NCBI GenBank assembly: GCA_003290165.1
Contig: QNQO01000223.1
Span: forward strand, 682,001 to 746,000
Length of the DNA stretch: 64,000 bases
From: Berberis thunbergii
Taxonomy: Eukaryota; Streptophyta; Magnoliopsida; Ranunculales; Berberidaceae
Direction of reading: 5' to 3'
Part shown: one piece after another, positions 45,136 to 55,956 of the stretch
How the letters are laid out: each line of letters opens with the position of its first letter
Numbering within the stretch: position 1 is the stretch's first letter
Position numbers and translations under genes: made by a program
Notes under the pieces: model-generated
Databases searched by the model: none
What the model saw: the letters and a program-made list of their open reading frames with translations, nothing else
What the model was told of the DNA's origin: nothing

Positions 45136-47546
45136 TCTCTTTCCTTTTGACACATTTTGCTCTATCACATGTACCAAACCTCCTTACTAGTGCAGCCTTT
45201 ATTTCAAACATCAACTGACTTCTAACATTTAACATTTGAGTAGGGCCTAAATTATCTTTAAACACCATTCATATCTTCTTCTTCTTTTTTTTATTTTTGG
45301 AAAAGCTATAGATAGCGGAGATTATTTACGATGACCAAACCTATAGAAATAAGAAAAGCTTATTACTTTCGATCATACAAATTGGCAATTTGCCCGAAGC
45401 ATCTTCAAATATATACATTTTTAACTCCTCAGTGTACGAGCTAGGAATGATTTCTATAAATTCAGTGGTCAGATAGAGTAGAGAGGTGCAAGATGATCTG
45501 TTGTCCATGGAGTGTTTATGTCCTTCAGATATGAGTATGCAATCTGTTTGCTACCTGCAGCCACACCTTGTTTTTAACCAGAGTAGGCTGCAATGACCTT
45601 TCCTTTCTCGTTTCCTAGAATTGCTCCATAGCCTCTTCACATCCCCTTCATAGATCCATCGGAGTTTGCTTTGATCCTGCCCGGTCGGTTTTTCCCAAGT
45701 GTATTTGGTAACTAGTTTGTTTTGAGAAAAACAGTATCTATTCTCCATGCATGCAATAAGTTGTCAACAGTAATTGTCCTCTACTCCTTTACTTTAATCC
45801 CCACAGAAGAAGCTCTGAATATCTCCTCCACAATCTTATTAACCAAGTTTGCCAACTGCATGCGTCCTGTTTTCTCAATGCCCTCTGATTTCTCTCAGCC
45901 CATATATGTTAGATAGTAGATAGTTTGCATTAAAAGTTGTTGGAGATGTTGAATCGAGTTGAGCATGTAAATTTAATCCCACATAGATTAAGGATCTACA
46001 TCATGTGAAGTTAATAAGAGTTCTCAACTTTGGCGAGACTTGAGTCTACCCTAGCCAGGGTAAAGCTCCACTTCGGCACTAGGGTGTATGGTTTTTACTA
46101 ATTGAGCTTTACCGCCCTCAAAAGGCATTGTTGTTATTAAGTACATACTTGAGCCAACATCTCCACCTTAGCAAGACTTAGCCTACCCTGGCTCGGGATA
46201 AGCTCTACCTCAACGTGACTCTAACAATTATAAGGATATTGTGCCCAACTTAAACACCTGCGGCTCCCGAGTGTGGGGTTTTTACAAATTGGGTGCTACT
46301 GCCCAAAAAGGCATTGTTGCTATTGAGTACATGTCTTATCCTTTATTGCTCCAATCCTAAATTCTTTCATTTATGAAAGGTTGTTGGAGTCTATATGTAA
46401 CACTTTGCTACTAGTAGAATGTCACTACCCGATCCACAGAGTACTACATTGTCCGCTTTGGGCCCAAGGTCCGCACGGTTTTAAAATGCGTAGTACTTTG
46501 TCGATTCAAACTCGTACATATATAACATATCACCATTCCGTACCCAGGTGATGTGAGACTATGATCTCCCCTTTATAGTTTGCCAACAATTTTGGGATCC
46601 ATGAGCTCTTGGGCTTCTCCCTTACCTCCCTCCTCAAGTCCGCTCTTAGTGGAATGTAGCATAATCATTCTCTACATCAGATCAATACTTCCAAAAGTGT
46701 ATTCATACAATAAAGGAAGCTTCAATCAATTTGATCAAGATGGACAACTTTGTGATGGTTCCACATGACTGCTGTACAAAGTATTTTACTAATTACTTAT
46801 TTTATGTGATACTCTTTGCTTTGAACTGATGCTGGCAGTATTCAGTATTTTGGTCAGGCTTGATGTATGGTCAAATATATGGAGGAAGGAGCTATAATAT
46901 TTTGTGCTTCGGTGATCATTTTGAATGCATTATGGGGTGTGTTGGTGTATTATGTTTCTCAGATTGTCTTGAGTTTAACTAGAATATGAACAACTAAACA
47001 CAAATAAAATTCGCAATCATCATGAATTAATTATAAAATTTGTTACAAATGAACTTCTACCTTCATCTCTATACTTCATTGCAACATTTTCTTCAAACTT
47101 CTCTCAAGTTAAACTTCACAATCACGACAACCTCCATGGATTGTTCCTACAACTATAACTTCCAGCAGGCCCCTTATTGGATCCCCCTGTGACAGTCTTT
47201 TGCCCGACGCTCAGCCTCACCACATTTGAAGCAAGCACCCTGATTAGTTGGTGTAGTAGAACTCGAACCTCCATATGATCAATGCATTCTTTTAGCTAGA
47301 TCTAGCCATTCAAATCCTTGCAACAACTTGAAAAAGTTTCTACTTGGGTTCTTCTCTATAGTAGAGCGCAATAAATTATAGCTGATAAATTGTTACCAAG
47401 TAAAAGTACGTTTATGTTTTATAGCAAACTTTCTTACAAGATATTCATTAATCACTCTTAACTAAACCGCTTATCCTACAAGCCATATGCACATAACAAC
47501 TAGACTGCAATGCGTAATCCCATATGTTAACTTTTAATTGTAATCG
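45136..47546 (+). repeat. Segmental duplicate, unit 3 left part
   Basis: From about 45251 this matches 17294-18300 joined directly to 28036 onward, without the Tekay-type element. The uninterrupted junction (CTTTACCGCCCTCAAAAGG) is at about 46108-46126. It also lacks the MULE-like MITE and the composite copia/TRIM. No coding frame. Confidence 0.88.
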
Positions 47547-47855
47547 CACTACACCAAATTGACACTTTTGTAACAACCTCCAAAACAGTATCACTTTTGA
47601 AGTGTAACAATCCACCTAACAATTTTACACATTTATACAAAACAAAATGATACAATAATTGTATCACCATGAAGAGTATGGTTATAAAGTGATACTATTC
47701 ATGGTGATCCAACTTATTGTATCATTTTTTTTGTGTTACTGTTTTTCATTTTTTTTACTAAATTTAGTTTCGACTTGAAATTGTTCGGTGGATTGTAACA
47801 TCTCAAAAGTGATACTATTTTGAGAGTTGTTACAAAAGTGTCAATTTGGTGTAGT
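47547..47855. mobile_element. CACTA-type MITE with 3-bp target duplication
   Basis: 309 bp. Ends CACTACACCAAATTGACACT and AGTGTCAATTTGGTGTAGTG are perfect inverted repeats, flanked by TCG on both sides. Units 1 and 2 have the empty site (TAATCGTGACA, TAATCATGACA). Confidence 0.9.
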
Positions 47856-47931
47856 GTCGTGACATACAACAAACAAAAGAAGAAAAAAAACAGGATTCTT
47901 TCAATTAGACACAATCTGACCAACAATCAAA

Positions 47932-48062
47932 TGCCTATGAGACTGCCAGTCTATGAATCATATCAGGAATCAGTCTTTAGCTACAAAGATTGATCCCTTT
48001 GGAGAATGTAGGCAAGTCATCCTTGGCTACCAAACAAGACCCTTTATCTTCATGCAAGACCT
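47932..48062 (-). ncRNA. MIR169: MIR169 hairpin E, star arm deleted
   Basis: Minus-strand mature site 48009-48029 is intact (consensus core). Compared with hairpin C, about 51 bp are missing between two GAG triplets (now CCTATGAGACTGCC). The deletion removes the basal 3' stem and most of the star, leaving only GAGACTGCC. A normal duplex should not form. Confidence 0.85.
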
Positions 48063-48148
48063 CTTTTTCCTTTGCACAATTGCTCTATCAGTTATACTAT
48101 AATCTTCCTTCCCAATGCCTCTCTATTAATAGATCTCTCCACCCACCC

Positions 48149-48361
48149 TGATAAAATATTAGACACAAAAGAATTGATTTGTGTGTATTGTGTGTCCTTT
48201 CTCATTCACAATCTCCTGTTTATATACAAACTAATTCAGAGAATATTCACAATATAATCTGCTAATTTCCTTAAAACTATTATACAATATTGACTCTATA
48301 AGCAACCTTCCTAATACAAATATTCCCAATCAATCAGGATATTCGCAATATATTTTCAATA
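48149..48361 (-). repeat. 3' LTR of the copia element
   Basis: 213 bp; ends TGATAAAATATTAGACAC... and ...TATTTTCAATA on the plus strand. Confidence 0.9.
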
Positions 48362-48367
48362 CCCCCC

Positions 48368-48691
48368 TCAAGTTGGTGCATGGAGATCCCGTATGCCCAA
48401 CTTGCGAAGTAGATACTCATATTGTCGTTTGCCCAATGCTTTCGTGAAAATGTCAGTGAGTTGCTCATTGGATGGGACAAATGTGGGATTGATATGTCCA
48501 GCAACAATGTCATCACGGACAAAGTGACAATTGACCTCAATATGTTTTGTCCGTTCATGAAAAACGGGATTTTGAGATATATGGAGAGCCGCCTGACTAT
48601 CACAATGAAGAGACATAGGACGTGTGTGAGGCATCCCGAGGCTAGCTAAAATAGCTTTAAGCCATTTCAACTCACATGTAGTCATAGCCAT
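48368..48691 (-). pseudogene. Copia RNase H C-terminus
   Basis: 107 codons: [54 protein letters not shown] and [20 protein letters not shown]. It closes just before the PPT. A stop or frameshift near 48692-48733 parts it from the upstream RNase H half. Confidence 0.9.
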
Positions 48692-48733
48692 AGACCTATA
48701 TTCCGCCTCTGCGGAGGAGCGGGATACAGTATG

Positions 48734-49579
48734 TTACTTCTTTGTCTTCCAAGATACCGGCGAGTTCCCAAGGAACACCAACCAACCAGTGAGGGACCGC
48801 CGAGTCAAAGGGCATCCGGCCCAATCAGCGTCACACCATCCATGTAACTGCATGTCACACTTACTAGTCAAATGTATACTTTGACCTGGATTACCTTTTA
48901 AGTACCGAACCACGCGCAAAGCGGCTTCCCATTGGTCTGCCCGAGGATGTTGCATAAATTGAGATAAAACAAGAACACTATAAGATAATTCGGGTCGAGT
49001 GAAACACAAATAAATTAGCCATCCCACCAAGCGACAGTAAGGTTCCGAGTCAGCGAGCTCTGGACTCTTGGACAAAGCGAGTCGATGATTTTGTTCCAAT
49101 GGCACCGCCGCGGGCCTTGCCCCTAGCAATCCGGCCTCAGAGATGATATCTAGCGCGTATTTGCGTTGACAAAACACAAACCCATCCGGTCCGCGTGCCA
49201 CTTCAACCCCCAAGAAATACTTTAAAGGACCCAGATCTTTCATATGGAAACAAACACTGAGGTAGCCCTTGAATTTCTGTATATCCCCTGAATTACGCCC
49301 AGAGATGATAAGGTCGTCGACATAGACAAGAACACTGAGCTGAACCGCACCTCTTTGTAGAGTAAACAAAGAATAATCTGAATAAGATTGCCGAAAACCA
49401 TAATTCTTCAAAGCAGTGGACAGTTTAGCAAACCAGCATCGGGGTGCCTGCTTCAGCCCATATAATGATTTCTTAAGCTTGCACACCTTTCCAGAAGTCC
49501 CCACCTGAAAACCAGGTGGTAATTTCATGTATACCTCCTCCTTAAGGTCACCATGTAGAAAGACATTATGAACATCCAT
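48734..49579 (-). pseudogene. Copia reverse transcriptase, C-terminal two-thirds, and RNase H start
   Basis: 281 codons. MDVHNVFLHGDLKEEVYMKL, LKKSLYGLKQAPRCWF and the catalytic YVDD (residues 86-89) are intact. CFTRPELSYSVLVLSQFMQH and GWCDADWAGCPLTRRSLTGW follow, marking the RNase H entry. It is separated from the N-terminal RT frame by a single stop (AAAKN-stop-EVHQ). Confidence 0.93.
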
Positions 49580-49591
49580 CTGATGGACTTC

Positions 49592-50113
49592 CTAATTCTT
49601 GGCAGCCGCAACAGCAAGAAAGACCCGTACTGTAACCATCTTAGCTACTGGAGCAAAAGTCTCTATATAATCAACTCCTTCAATTTGATGATTGCCAAGA
49701 ATAACTAGCCGAGCCTTCAATCGTTCAATGGTCCCATCAGAGTTATACTTGATCTTGTATACCCACTTGCATCCTAGAGCTTTCTTTCCTGGTGGCAAGT
49801 CGGCTACAATCCAGGTTTCATTAATCTCAAGAGCCTCAATTTCTCGTCGCATGGCATCCCTCCAGCGGCTGTCTTTCACGGCCTCAGAATAACACACAGG
49901 TTCCCGATTTGCTGTCAAGGCTTCAAGAAAATGTCTATGTCGCATAGAAAAATTATCACAATTCACATAATGTGCTATAGGATAGGGTGTACCTGAGGAA
50001 TGCCGTGGTACGGGTGAAGCGGGTACGGATGGACTCATTTTCCGAATGGTATGAGTAACATAATCACGGAGTCGTACCGAGGCTTGCCTTCTGCGTTGAC
50101 CCCTGCCCAACAC
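49592..50113 (-). pseudogene. Copia reverse transcriptase N-terminal part
   Basis: 173 codons, with [57 protein letters not shown] and [18 protein letters not shown]. Only one codon (a stop) parts it from the integrase frame and one from the RT frame, so damage is slight. Confidence 0.93.
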
Positions 50114-50119
50114 ATCTTC

Positions 50120-50947
50120 CTAACTTGCGTCCGGGTTGTCCTCCTGGTTCGCACAAACCGGCTGCCCAGCAGCCTCATCCGGCTGTACAATCACCTCGGC
50201 ACCAGCATTTGCCTCATCCTCGGCACACGCCGACTGCTCAACAGCCCTATTTGGATGAACAAACTCCTCAGCACATGTCGGCTGCCCAGCATCCCCATCT
50301 GGTTGTACAAACTCCTCAGCACCCCCCCTCAAAACAGGCGTAGATGTCTCCTCAAAGTCCTCTTGAACCGCCTCGATATTAGGCAGACCATCGTGGTCTA
50401 AATTAAAATTATCTGCAAAAGGAAAAACTCCTTCCGAGAATACAACATTACGAGAAACAAAGAAATCTCGTTTCTCCAAGTCATACAAACGCCACCCCTT
50501 TTTTCCATAAGGGTACCCAACAAAGACGCACCTTCGACTTCTACTGGCAAACTTATCCCCCGTCTGCACATGCGCATAACACAAGGACCCCAAAATGCGC
50601 AAGTGATCGTAAGTGGGTGTGCTGCCATACAAGACACTATAAGGTGTTTTCCCATTCAAGACTAAGGAAGGAGTCCTATTTATCAAGTATCCAGCCGTCA
50701 ACACACATTCTCCCCAAAATTCAATAGGAAGAGAGCCCTGAAAACGCAGCGCCCGAGCTACGTTCAAACTATGTTGGTGTTTCCGTTCAACCCGCCCATT
50801 TTGTTGAGGTGTTCCCACACAGGTCGTTTGAAAAACAATCCCATGATCAAGAAAATATTGTCGCAGGCAAGTGAATTCAGTGCCGTTATCACTCCTCAAA
50901 ATTTTTACCTCTTTATCAAATTGTCTCTTAACCATCAAGAAAAACAT
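50120..50947 (-). pseudogene. Copia integrase C-terminal part and linker
   Basis: 275 codons. LRSDNGTEFTCLRQYF holds the second catalytic Asp, and QQNGRVERKHQHSLNVARAL holds the Glu. VFVGYPYGKKGWRLYDLE follows. The linker is Glu/Ala-rich with degenerate repeats (AEEFVQPDGDAGQPTCAEEF). It overlaps the upstream frame by a shift near 50940. Confidence 0.93.
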
Positions 50948-51825
50948 TTGAAGAGTATGAGAGACCTATTTCTTATCAACAAGTAAATAAATCCATACAG
51001 CACGGGAAAATCATCAACAATGGTCAAAAAATAAGAAGCACCGCAAGAAGAAGTTGTTCGATAAGGTCCCCATAAATCAGTGTGAATAAGTTCAAAAATA
51101 GTCGAAGCTTTATGTTCACTAACAGGAAACTTATCTCTACTTTGCTTTGCCCTCTGGCAGACGTCACAGTTTTTATTCAAGCGATTTTTCTTTTCACTAA
51201 AACTTACTTCGGGAACTAACTTTGTTACCTGTAGAGATGGATGACCCAGTCGCTGGTGCCATAGATCAAGAGACACCACACTATTGGCCTTTATTGCATG
51301 AACCTGTGGCAGCCCCCGAAAGTAATAGAGTCCATCGCGTCGTTCACCCGCACCAATCAACATCCTCGAAGTGCGGTCCTGTATAACACACATATCATTA
51401 GTGAATTGGACAAAACAGTTATAGTGATCAGTCAATTGCGACACAGAAATTAAATTGCAAGTTAGCTCTGGCACATAAAGAACATTTTGCAAACAGAAAT
51501 TTCTGTCAAGAAGGATCATCCCCTCTTTAGTGGCGATAGCGCTACTCCCATCTGGCAATCCCACGGGACATTGAGCAATCTCCCTTAAGTCACGGAGATC
51601 CCCGATCGTGCCAGTCATGTGATTCGAAGCTCCGGTGTCAATAATCCAAAGCTTACCAATCATCTTATCGATCGTTGCGGATTTTGACTTGCCCAGCATT
51701 TGGAGAAGTGTCTGCCACTGGGTGGTATTCAGCCCAGGCAGTGGAGATGCATTTGTCTCAGTCACTCCTACCCAGAAGAACCTGTTTGAGCAGCGTTGGC
51801 ACCGCCAGCCATGAGCGGTGTTCAA
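50935..51825 (-). pseudogene. Copia protease and integrase N-terminal part
   Basis: 296 codons. A short gag remnant (RCQRCSNRFFW) is followed by the protease active site LWIIDTGASNHMTG (Asp 63). GAG-pre-integrase follows, then the zinc finger (LWHQRLGHPS ... CDVCQRAKQS) and the first integrase Asp (IHTDLWGPYRTTSS). It leaves frame after YFLTIVDDF. The true gag coding region upstream is missing. Confidence 0.92.
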
Positions 51826-51895
51826 AGAGAAATCTCAAAATGCCGCAAAAAGAATTAAAGGTGCAGCTCTGTCTGCTCCTCACACAGATAAACAG

Positions 51896-51897
51896 AT

Positions 51898-51933
<36 letters not shown>

Positions 51934-51960
51934 TTTTTTTTTTTTTTTTGCTTTTCTTTT
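51896..51960 (+). repeat. (TTA)n and poly-T simple repeat
   Basis: Ten TTA units followed by about 20 T at 51900-51950, at the point where gag is lost. Confidence 0.9.
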
Positions 51961-52119
51961 ACTTATTCATTTCACAAACATAAACAGAGAAACATATCAG
52001 ATCAGAGAGAATCACACCCAAACCACCAAACCCTAATTAAACCACCAAAACGAAACCCTAGAAGCCACAATCGGAGAGATGGAAGAGGAAATCGAGAGCA
52101 CAACGAGCAGGATCAGTGT

Positions 52120-52660
52120 TCCTTCTTCGGTTTTTTCGATAAAAACAAATTCGATGAAGGGTAGGGAGCAGTTCATTCTTCGGTTTCTTCGATAAAAAGT
52201 TCGATGAAGGGTAGGGAGCAGGATCAGTGTTCAAATCGCATACCCACCATCGATCAGGGATTCTGTCTTCGATCAGGGGTTCGATTAGCCAGAGTTCCTT
52301 TTTCGATCAGGGGTCCTTCTTTGATTAGGGGTTCCTTCTTTGATCAGGGGTTCCTTCTTCGATCAGGGGTTCGATCAGCCAAAGTTCCTTCTTCGATCAG
52401 GGGTTTGATCAGCCGATCCTTCTTCTTCTTCGTTCCTTCTGATTCGATCAGGTCAGAGGTTCAATCGGAGGGTTGATCAGGTTCGATCAGCGGTTCGATC
52501 AGATTCAATCAGAAGTAAATATTCTCGCTGATGTCTTCTCTTCTGCTGCTTCTTCGACAGAGAAAGGAGAGAGCTTCTTCGACGGATCTCTTCTTCTTCT
52601 CAGGTTCAATCAGATTCGATAAGGTTCGATCAGGTTCCTTTTCTCCCTTTATGATACTCG
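52120..52660 (+). repeat. Copia leader with GATCAGGGGTTC tandem repeats
   Basis: The motif TTCTTCGATCAGGGGTTCGATCAG and shorter forms (TTTGATCAGGGGTTCC, GGTTCGATCAG) recur many times in the untranslated leader between the PBS and the coding region. Confidence 0.85.
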
Positions 52661-52680
52661 TATGATAGGCTCTGATACCA

Positions 52681-52904
52681 TGATAAAATATTAGACACAA
52701 AAGAATTGATTTGTGTGTATTGTGTGTCCTTTCTCATTCACAATCTCCTGTTTATATACAAACTAATTCAGAGAATATTGTGAGAATATTCACAATATAA
52801 TCTGCTAATTTCCTTAAAACTATTTTACAATATTGACTCTATAAGCAACCTTCCTAATACAAATATTCCCAATCAATCAGGATGTTCGCAATATATTATC
52901 AATA
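52681..52904 (-). repeat. 5' LTR of the copia element
   Basis: 224 bp, with an 11-bp tandem duplication (GAATATTGTGAGAATATTC) not in the other LTR. Confidence 0.9.
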
Positions 52905-52909
52905 CACCC

Positions 52910-53183
52910 CATGCACATTTAGGTGTCCACAATAACGAATATGTTCTTGTGATATGTATGACACAAAGTCCGCAGCATGTACAGAGATGTTCATCTTTGA
53001 TTCCTCTCGACGTTGTCAATGGGGCTTGATAATTTGAAGAAGATGCATAAAGAATGTCAATGAACAAAAAAGCAAAAGTTACCCTAAAGAACTCTATTTC
53101 CCTTGGGATAACCATTGACAACTTGAATTTTGAACAAGTTTAGTTGACCTTTTAACTTCTCAAGGACTATCTATCCATAAACA
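52910..53183 (-). repeat. MIR169 upstream flank, unit 3 (continuation after the copia element)
   Basis: It picks up exactly where 48148 stops (CATGCACATTTAGGTGTCC) and matches 35052-35340. Confidence 0.85.
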
Positions 53184-53472
53184 CACTACACCAAATTGGC
53201 GTTTTTGTAACAACCCTCAAAACAGTATCTACCTAACAATTTTACACATATTCACAAAAAAAATGATACAATAATTGTATCACCATTAAGAGTATGGTTA
53301 TAAAAGTGATACTATTCATGGTGATCCAACTTATTGTATCATTTTTTTGTTACTGTTTTTAATTTTTTACTAAATTTAGTTTTGACTTGAAATTGTTTAC
53401 TGCATTGTAACATTTCAAAAGTGATACTATTTTGATAGTTGTTACAAAAGTGCAAATTTAAATATTGTAGTG
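53184..53472. mobile_element. CACTA-type MITE, unit 3 copy
   Basis: CACTACACCAAATTGGCG...AATATTGTAGTG. It lacks a short block after CAGTATC that other copies have. It is at the same position as the copy at 35341. Confidence 0.85.
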
Positions 53473-54086
53473 TACAGTTTCGTGTCAACATACAAAGATT
53501 TGCACATCTTTATGGATTCGTTCCAGTGACACTGCTTTTGCTGTCTATATGAAAGACCAAATTTAAATGGATGGGGAAAAAATGTATGGGTAGTGAATGT
53601 GATGGGCACTTTCATAAGTCAATTTTTAGCGGTTGAATGTTAAAGCTATTCTCTCTTAATATTTCTCCATGTCATGAACATAAGGCATCATATCCAACAG
53701 TGTGTATTATGAGTCATAAAGGATAGAATTTAATTCTATCTCTTTGAGGTTATCTTTGATTACTATCCAAAGTCATGCGTATAGACATGGAGAGAGCAGT
53801 TATCGCCAATGGATAATTGGATATGTATCACAAGAATATAATCCCTATCTTGGCATATCCAAAAGATTGAATTAAAGTGTGTTTGCCTAGATAAGAAACC
53901 CAAATAAGGTAAAATTATAACTTATAAGGAAACGTAATTAAGATACAGATATCATCTTCAAAGGAAACTTAATTAAGATACAATTCTGATATTTCAAAAC
54001 ATGGATTTATATATACAGGCTCTCTTGCATTGGAGAACCGGTGTTGAGTAGTAGAGAACTGTGTATTGAGAGAAAGAGGAAATGGG
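53473..54086 (+). repeat. Divergent spacer, unit 3 right part
   Basis: Collinear with 36575-37145. TATATATA at 54008-54015 before CAGGCTCTCTTGCATTGGAG is the likely TATA box for plus set 3. Confidence 0.6.
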
Positions 54087-54240
54087 GGTCTTACATGAAG
54101 ATGTAGAGTCATGTTTGGTAGCCAAGGATGACTTGCCTATATCTCAAAAGGCTGTTGCCATTACGGACTCAATGTCCCTAATGTGGTTAATAGGCAGTCT
54201 CCTTGGCAAACCTGGCTGTCTCTTAATCATCATACAAGAC
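54087..54240 (+). ncRNA. MIR169: MIR169 hairpin, plus set 3, first (a)
   Basis: Mature 54119-54139, consensus core. Star 54193-54211 with one change near its 3' end (GGCAGTCTCCTTGGCAAAC). The loop ACGGACTCAATGTCCCTAA matches the other 'a' copies. Confidence 0.9.
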
Positions 54241-54304
54241 TGTCTTTTCTTAAATTCCCTAAATCCATACATACAGGATAAATAATGCATGAAGATGAAA
54301 TGAA

Positions 54305-54463
54305 GGTCTTACATGACGATGAAGAGTCGTGTTTGGTAGCCAAGGATGACTTGCCTACATTCTGCAAAAGGGTCAGTCTCCCTTATGGACTTTATTATGT
54401 CCCTGATGTGGTCACTAGGCAGTCTCCTTGGCTAATCTGACCGTCTCTTCCTCATGTGAGGCT
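54305..54463 (+). ncRNA. MIR169: MIR169 hairpin, plus set 3, second (b)
   Basis: Mature 54337-54357. Star 54418-54436 (GGCAGTCTCCTTGGCTAAT). It is nearly identical to the copy at 37367, apart from a 4-bp loss in the 3' stem (CTCTTCCTCATGTGAG). Confidence 0.92.
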
Positions 54464-54515
54464 TTTGTTTCTTTCCTAAGGGTTACAGAATCACGATGCA
54501 TGAATTGAAATTGGG

Positions 54516-54662
54516 ATTTTACATGAAGGTGAAGAGTCATTTTGGTAGCCAAAGATGACTTGCCCCTGCTCTCAGAAGGGTTGTTTCTTCTCTGACCCTA
54601 ATGTGGTTCACTGGCAGTCTCCTTGGCTAACCTGGCTGACTCTTTTCTGTCATGTTAGATCC
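54516..54662 (+). ncRNA. MIR169: MIR169 hairpin, plus set 3, third (c)
   Basis: Mature 54546-54566 with a G-to-A change in the 5' half (AGCCAAAGATGACTTGCC). This lies in the region that matters most for target choice in plants. Star 54613-54631 is consensus. Confidence 0.88.
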
Positions 54663-55019
54663 CTGTTTCTCAGAGCTATGTGTAGGATCAAGTATAAACG
54701 TACGGGACAGTATCCATAGAACTTCTAAACAAGGTAGAAAATTCCATTTTCCATCTCATAAATATCCTTTCAAATAGTTAGGATGATTCATGTTGCAGTA
54801 GAGATAGGGGTCCAACCTGGATCCAACCACATTTTACGCATGACAAGCACTCCCCTGCTGACGCCAGAATCCACATTCCAGAATAGAGGTTAGCCAGCTA
54901 CTAAATCATGTTATCCCCACAAGCTTAGTATGGAGTACTAGATTAGTGGACAAGATTTAAGGCAAAAATATATATATATATATAAATAAAAAATAAAAAA
55001 TAAAAAAATAAAAAAACAA

Positions 55020-55298
55020 ATGAGGAAGTTATGGTTGCTACAAAAATGGAAACATGTACTGTCTGATCATACGCATTTGGAAGTTGTGTATAAAACAAAC
55101 ATATGGAAGCTGGATGCTCTCTATGATGCACATATGGAAGCTGTGAATGCTGTAAATAGAGATGTTTTCAATCAAACACATACTAAAGATTCAATCCATT
55201 CTACAGTCAAGCAAATCAAGGTTCAAGAATCAATCAAACCAATCATGTTCTGTAAAATTTCATTAGAGTTCACATTAAGTCTCCAATTATGTAAGTGA
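55020..55298 (+). CDS. Small hypothetical frame, duplicate of 38033
   Basis: 92 codons. Same as the frame at 38033 up to IKPIMFCK, where the duplicated DNA ends and unrelated codons follow. An AT/A-rich repeat (54966-55018) has expanded just upstream. Function unknown; possibly not translated. Confidence 0.2.
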   Translation: MRKLWLLQKWKHVLSDHTHLEVVYKTNIWKLDALYDAHMEAVNAVNRDVFNQTHTKDSIHSTVKQIKVQESIKPIMFCKISLEFTLSLQLCK

Positions 55299-55956
55299 TC
55301 ATCCACCATTCAAGCATTCAATCAAAATTCAATAATATGGAGATAGAGATGAGGTGGTACACAGCAATTCTATGCTTCTTTCGCTGTTGGTTCGTTTCCC
55401 GCGAGCGGTGAATATCAACCAAACGTCACCAACCTTTCCACCTGGCATATAATAACCCAATGATCGTGCATGACATGGACATGCACACGTAAGCAGCTTT
55501 TAACTTTCTCTTTCAGTTGACGCGTAGTCGGATCGGGTTGCAGTTGTATATTATTTTTAACTTTTAACTTTGACTTATTTTTGTTGATTCTTGCTATGTA
55601 TCCCCACACTCCTTTTCTTCAGATATTCAACCCTTTCCTTGTCAACCATTTTCTTCCTTCTTCTTTTCTATTTATATAAAGTTTTATTTTTATTTTTTAT
55701 AATATTTCCCTATATTTCCCTAAGTTATAAAACTCATTTATTTGTTCACTTTGATTTCAATAAGGAAAAGTCTTAGCATTCAATTACTTTGATTTTAAGA
55801 ACGAAAAGTCGTAACATTCACTTTAATTAATTCAAATACAAAATGAATAGTTCGAATTGTAAAAAATATGTATGTTCGAACACACTTCAAAACTATGGAG
55901 ATTTAATGGAAATAACATATATAAATAAAAGTCAATAATGATAGTAGAATCATACT
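55299..55956. other. Non-coding, T-rich
   Basis: No gene recognised. Confidence 0.4.

Larger units (their letters stand above)
48149..52904 (-). mobile_element. Ty1/copia retrotransposon, gag-less
   Basis: The 4756-bp element is bounded by CACCC duplications (48144-48148 and 52905-52909). The intact site is seen at 35047. LTRs are 213 bp (48149-48361) and 224 bp (52681-52904). The difference is an 11-bp tandem duplication. In minus sense the LTRs run TATTGA...TTTTATCA, so the usual first G is A. The PBS complement GGCTCTGATACCA abuts the right LTR (52668-52680), and the PPT (AACTTGAGGGGGG) abuts the left LTR. Protease, integrase, RT and RNase H are present in five frames broken by stops and shifts. 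Most of gag is missing. Confidence 0.94.

Noticed and set aside
52204..52476. Plus frame with repeated GVRLARVPFSIRG-like units
   Set aside because: It is a product of the GATCAGGGGTTC tandem repeat in the copia leader.
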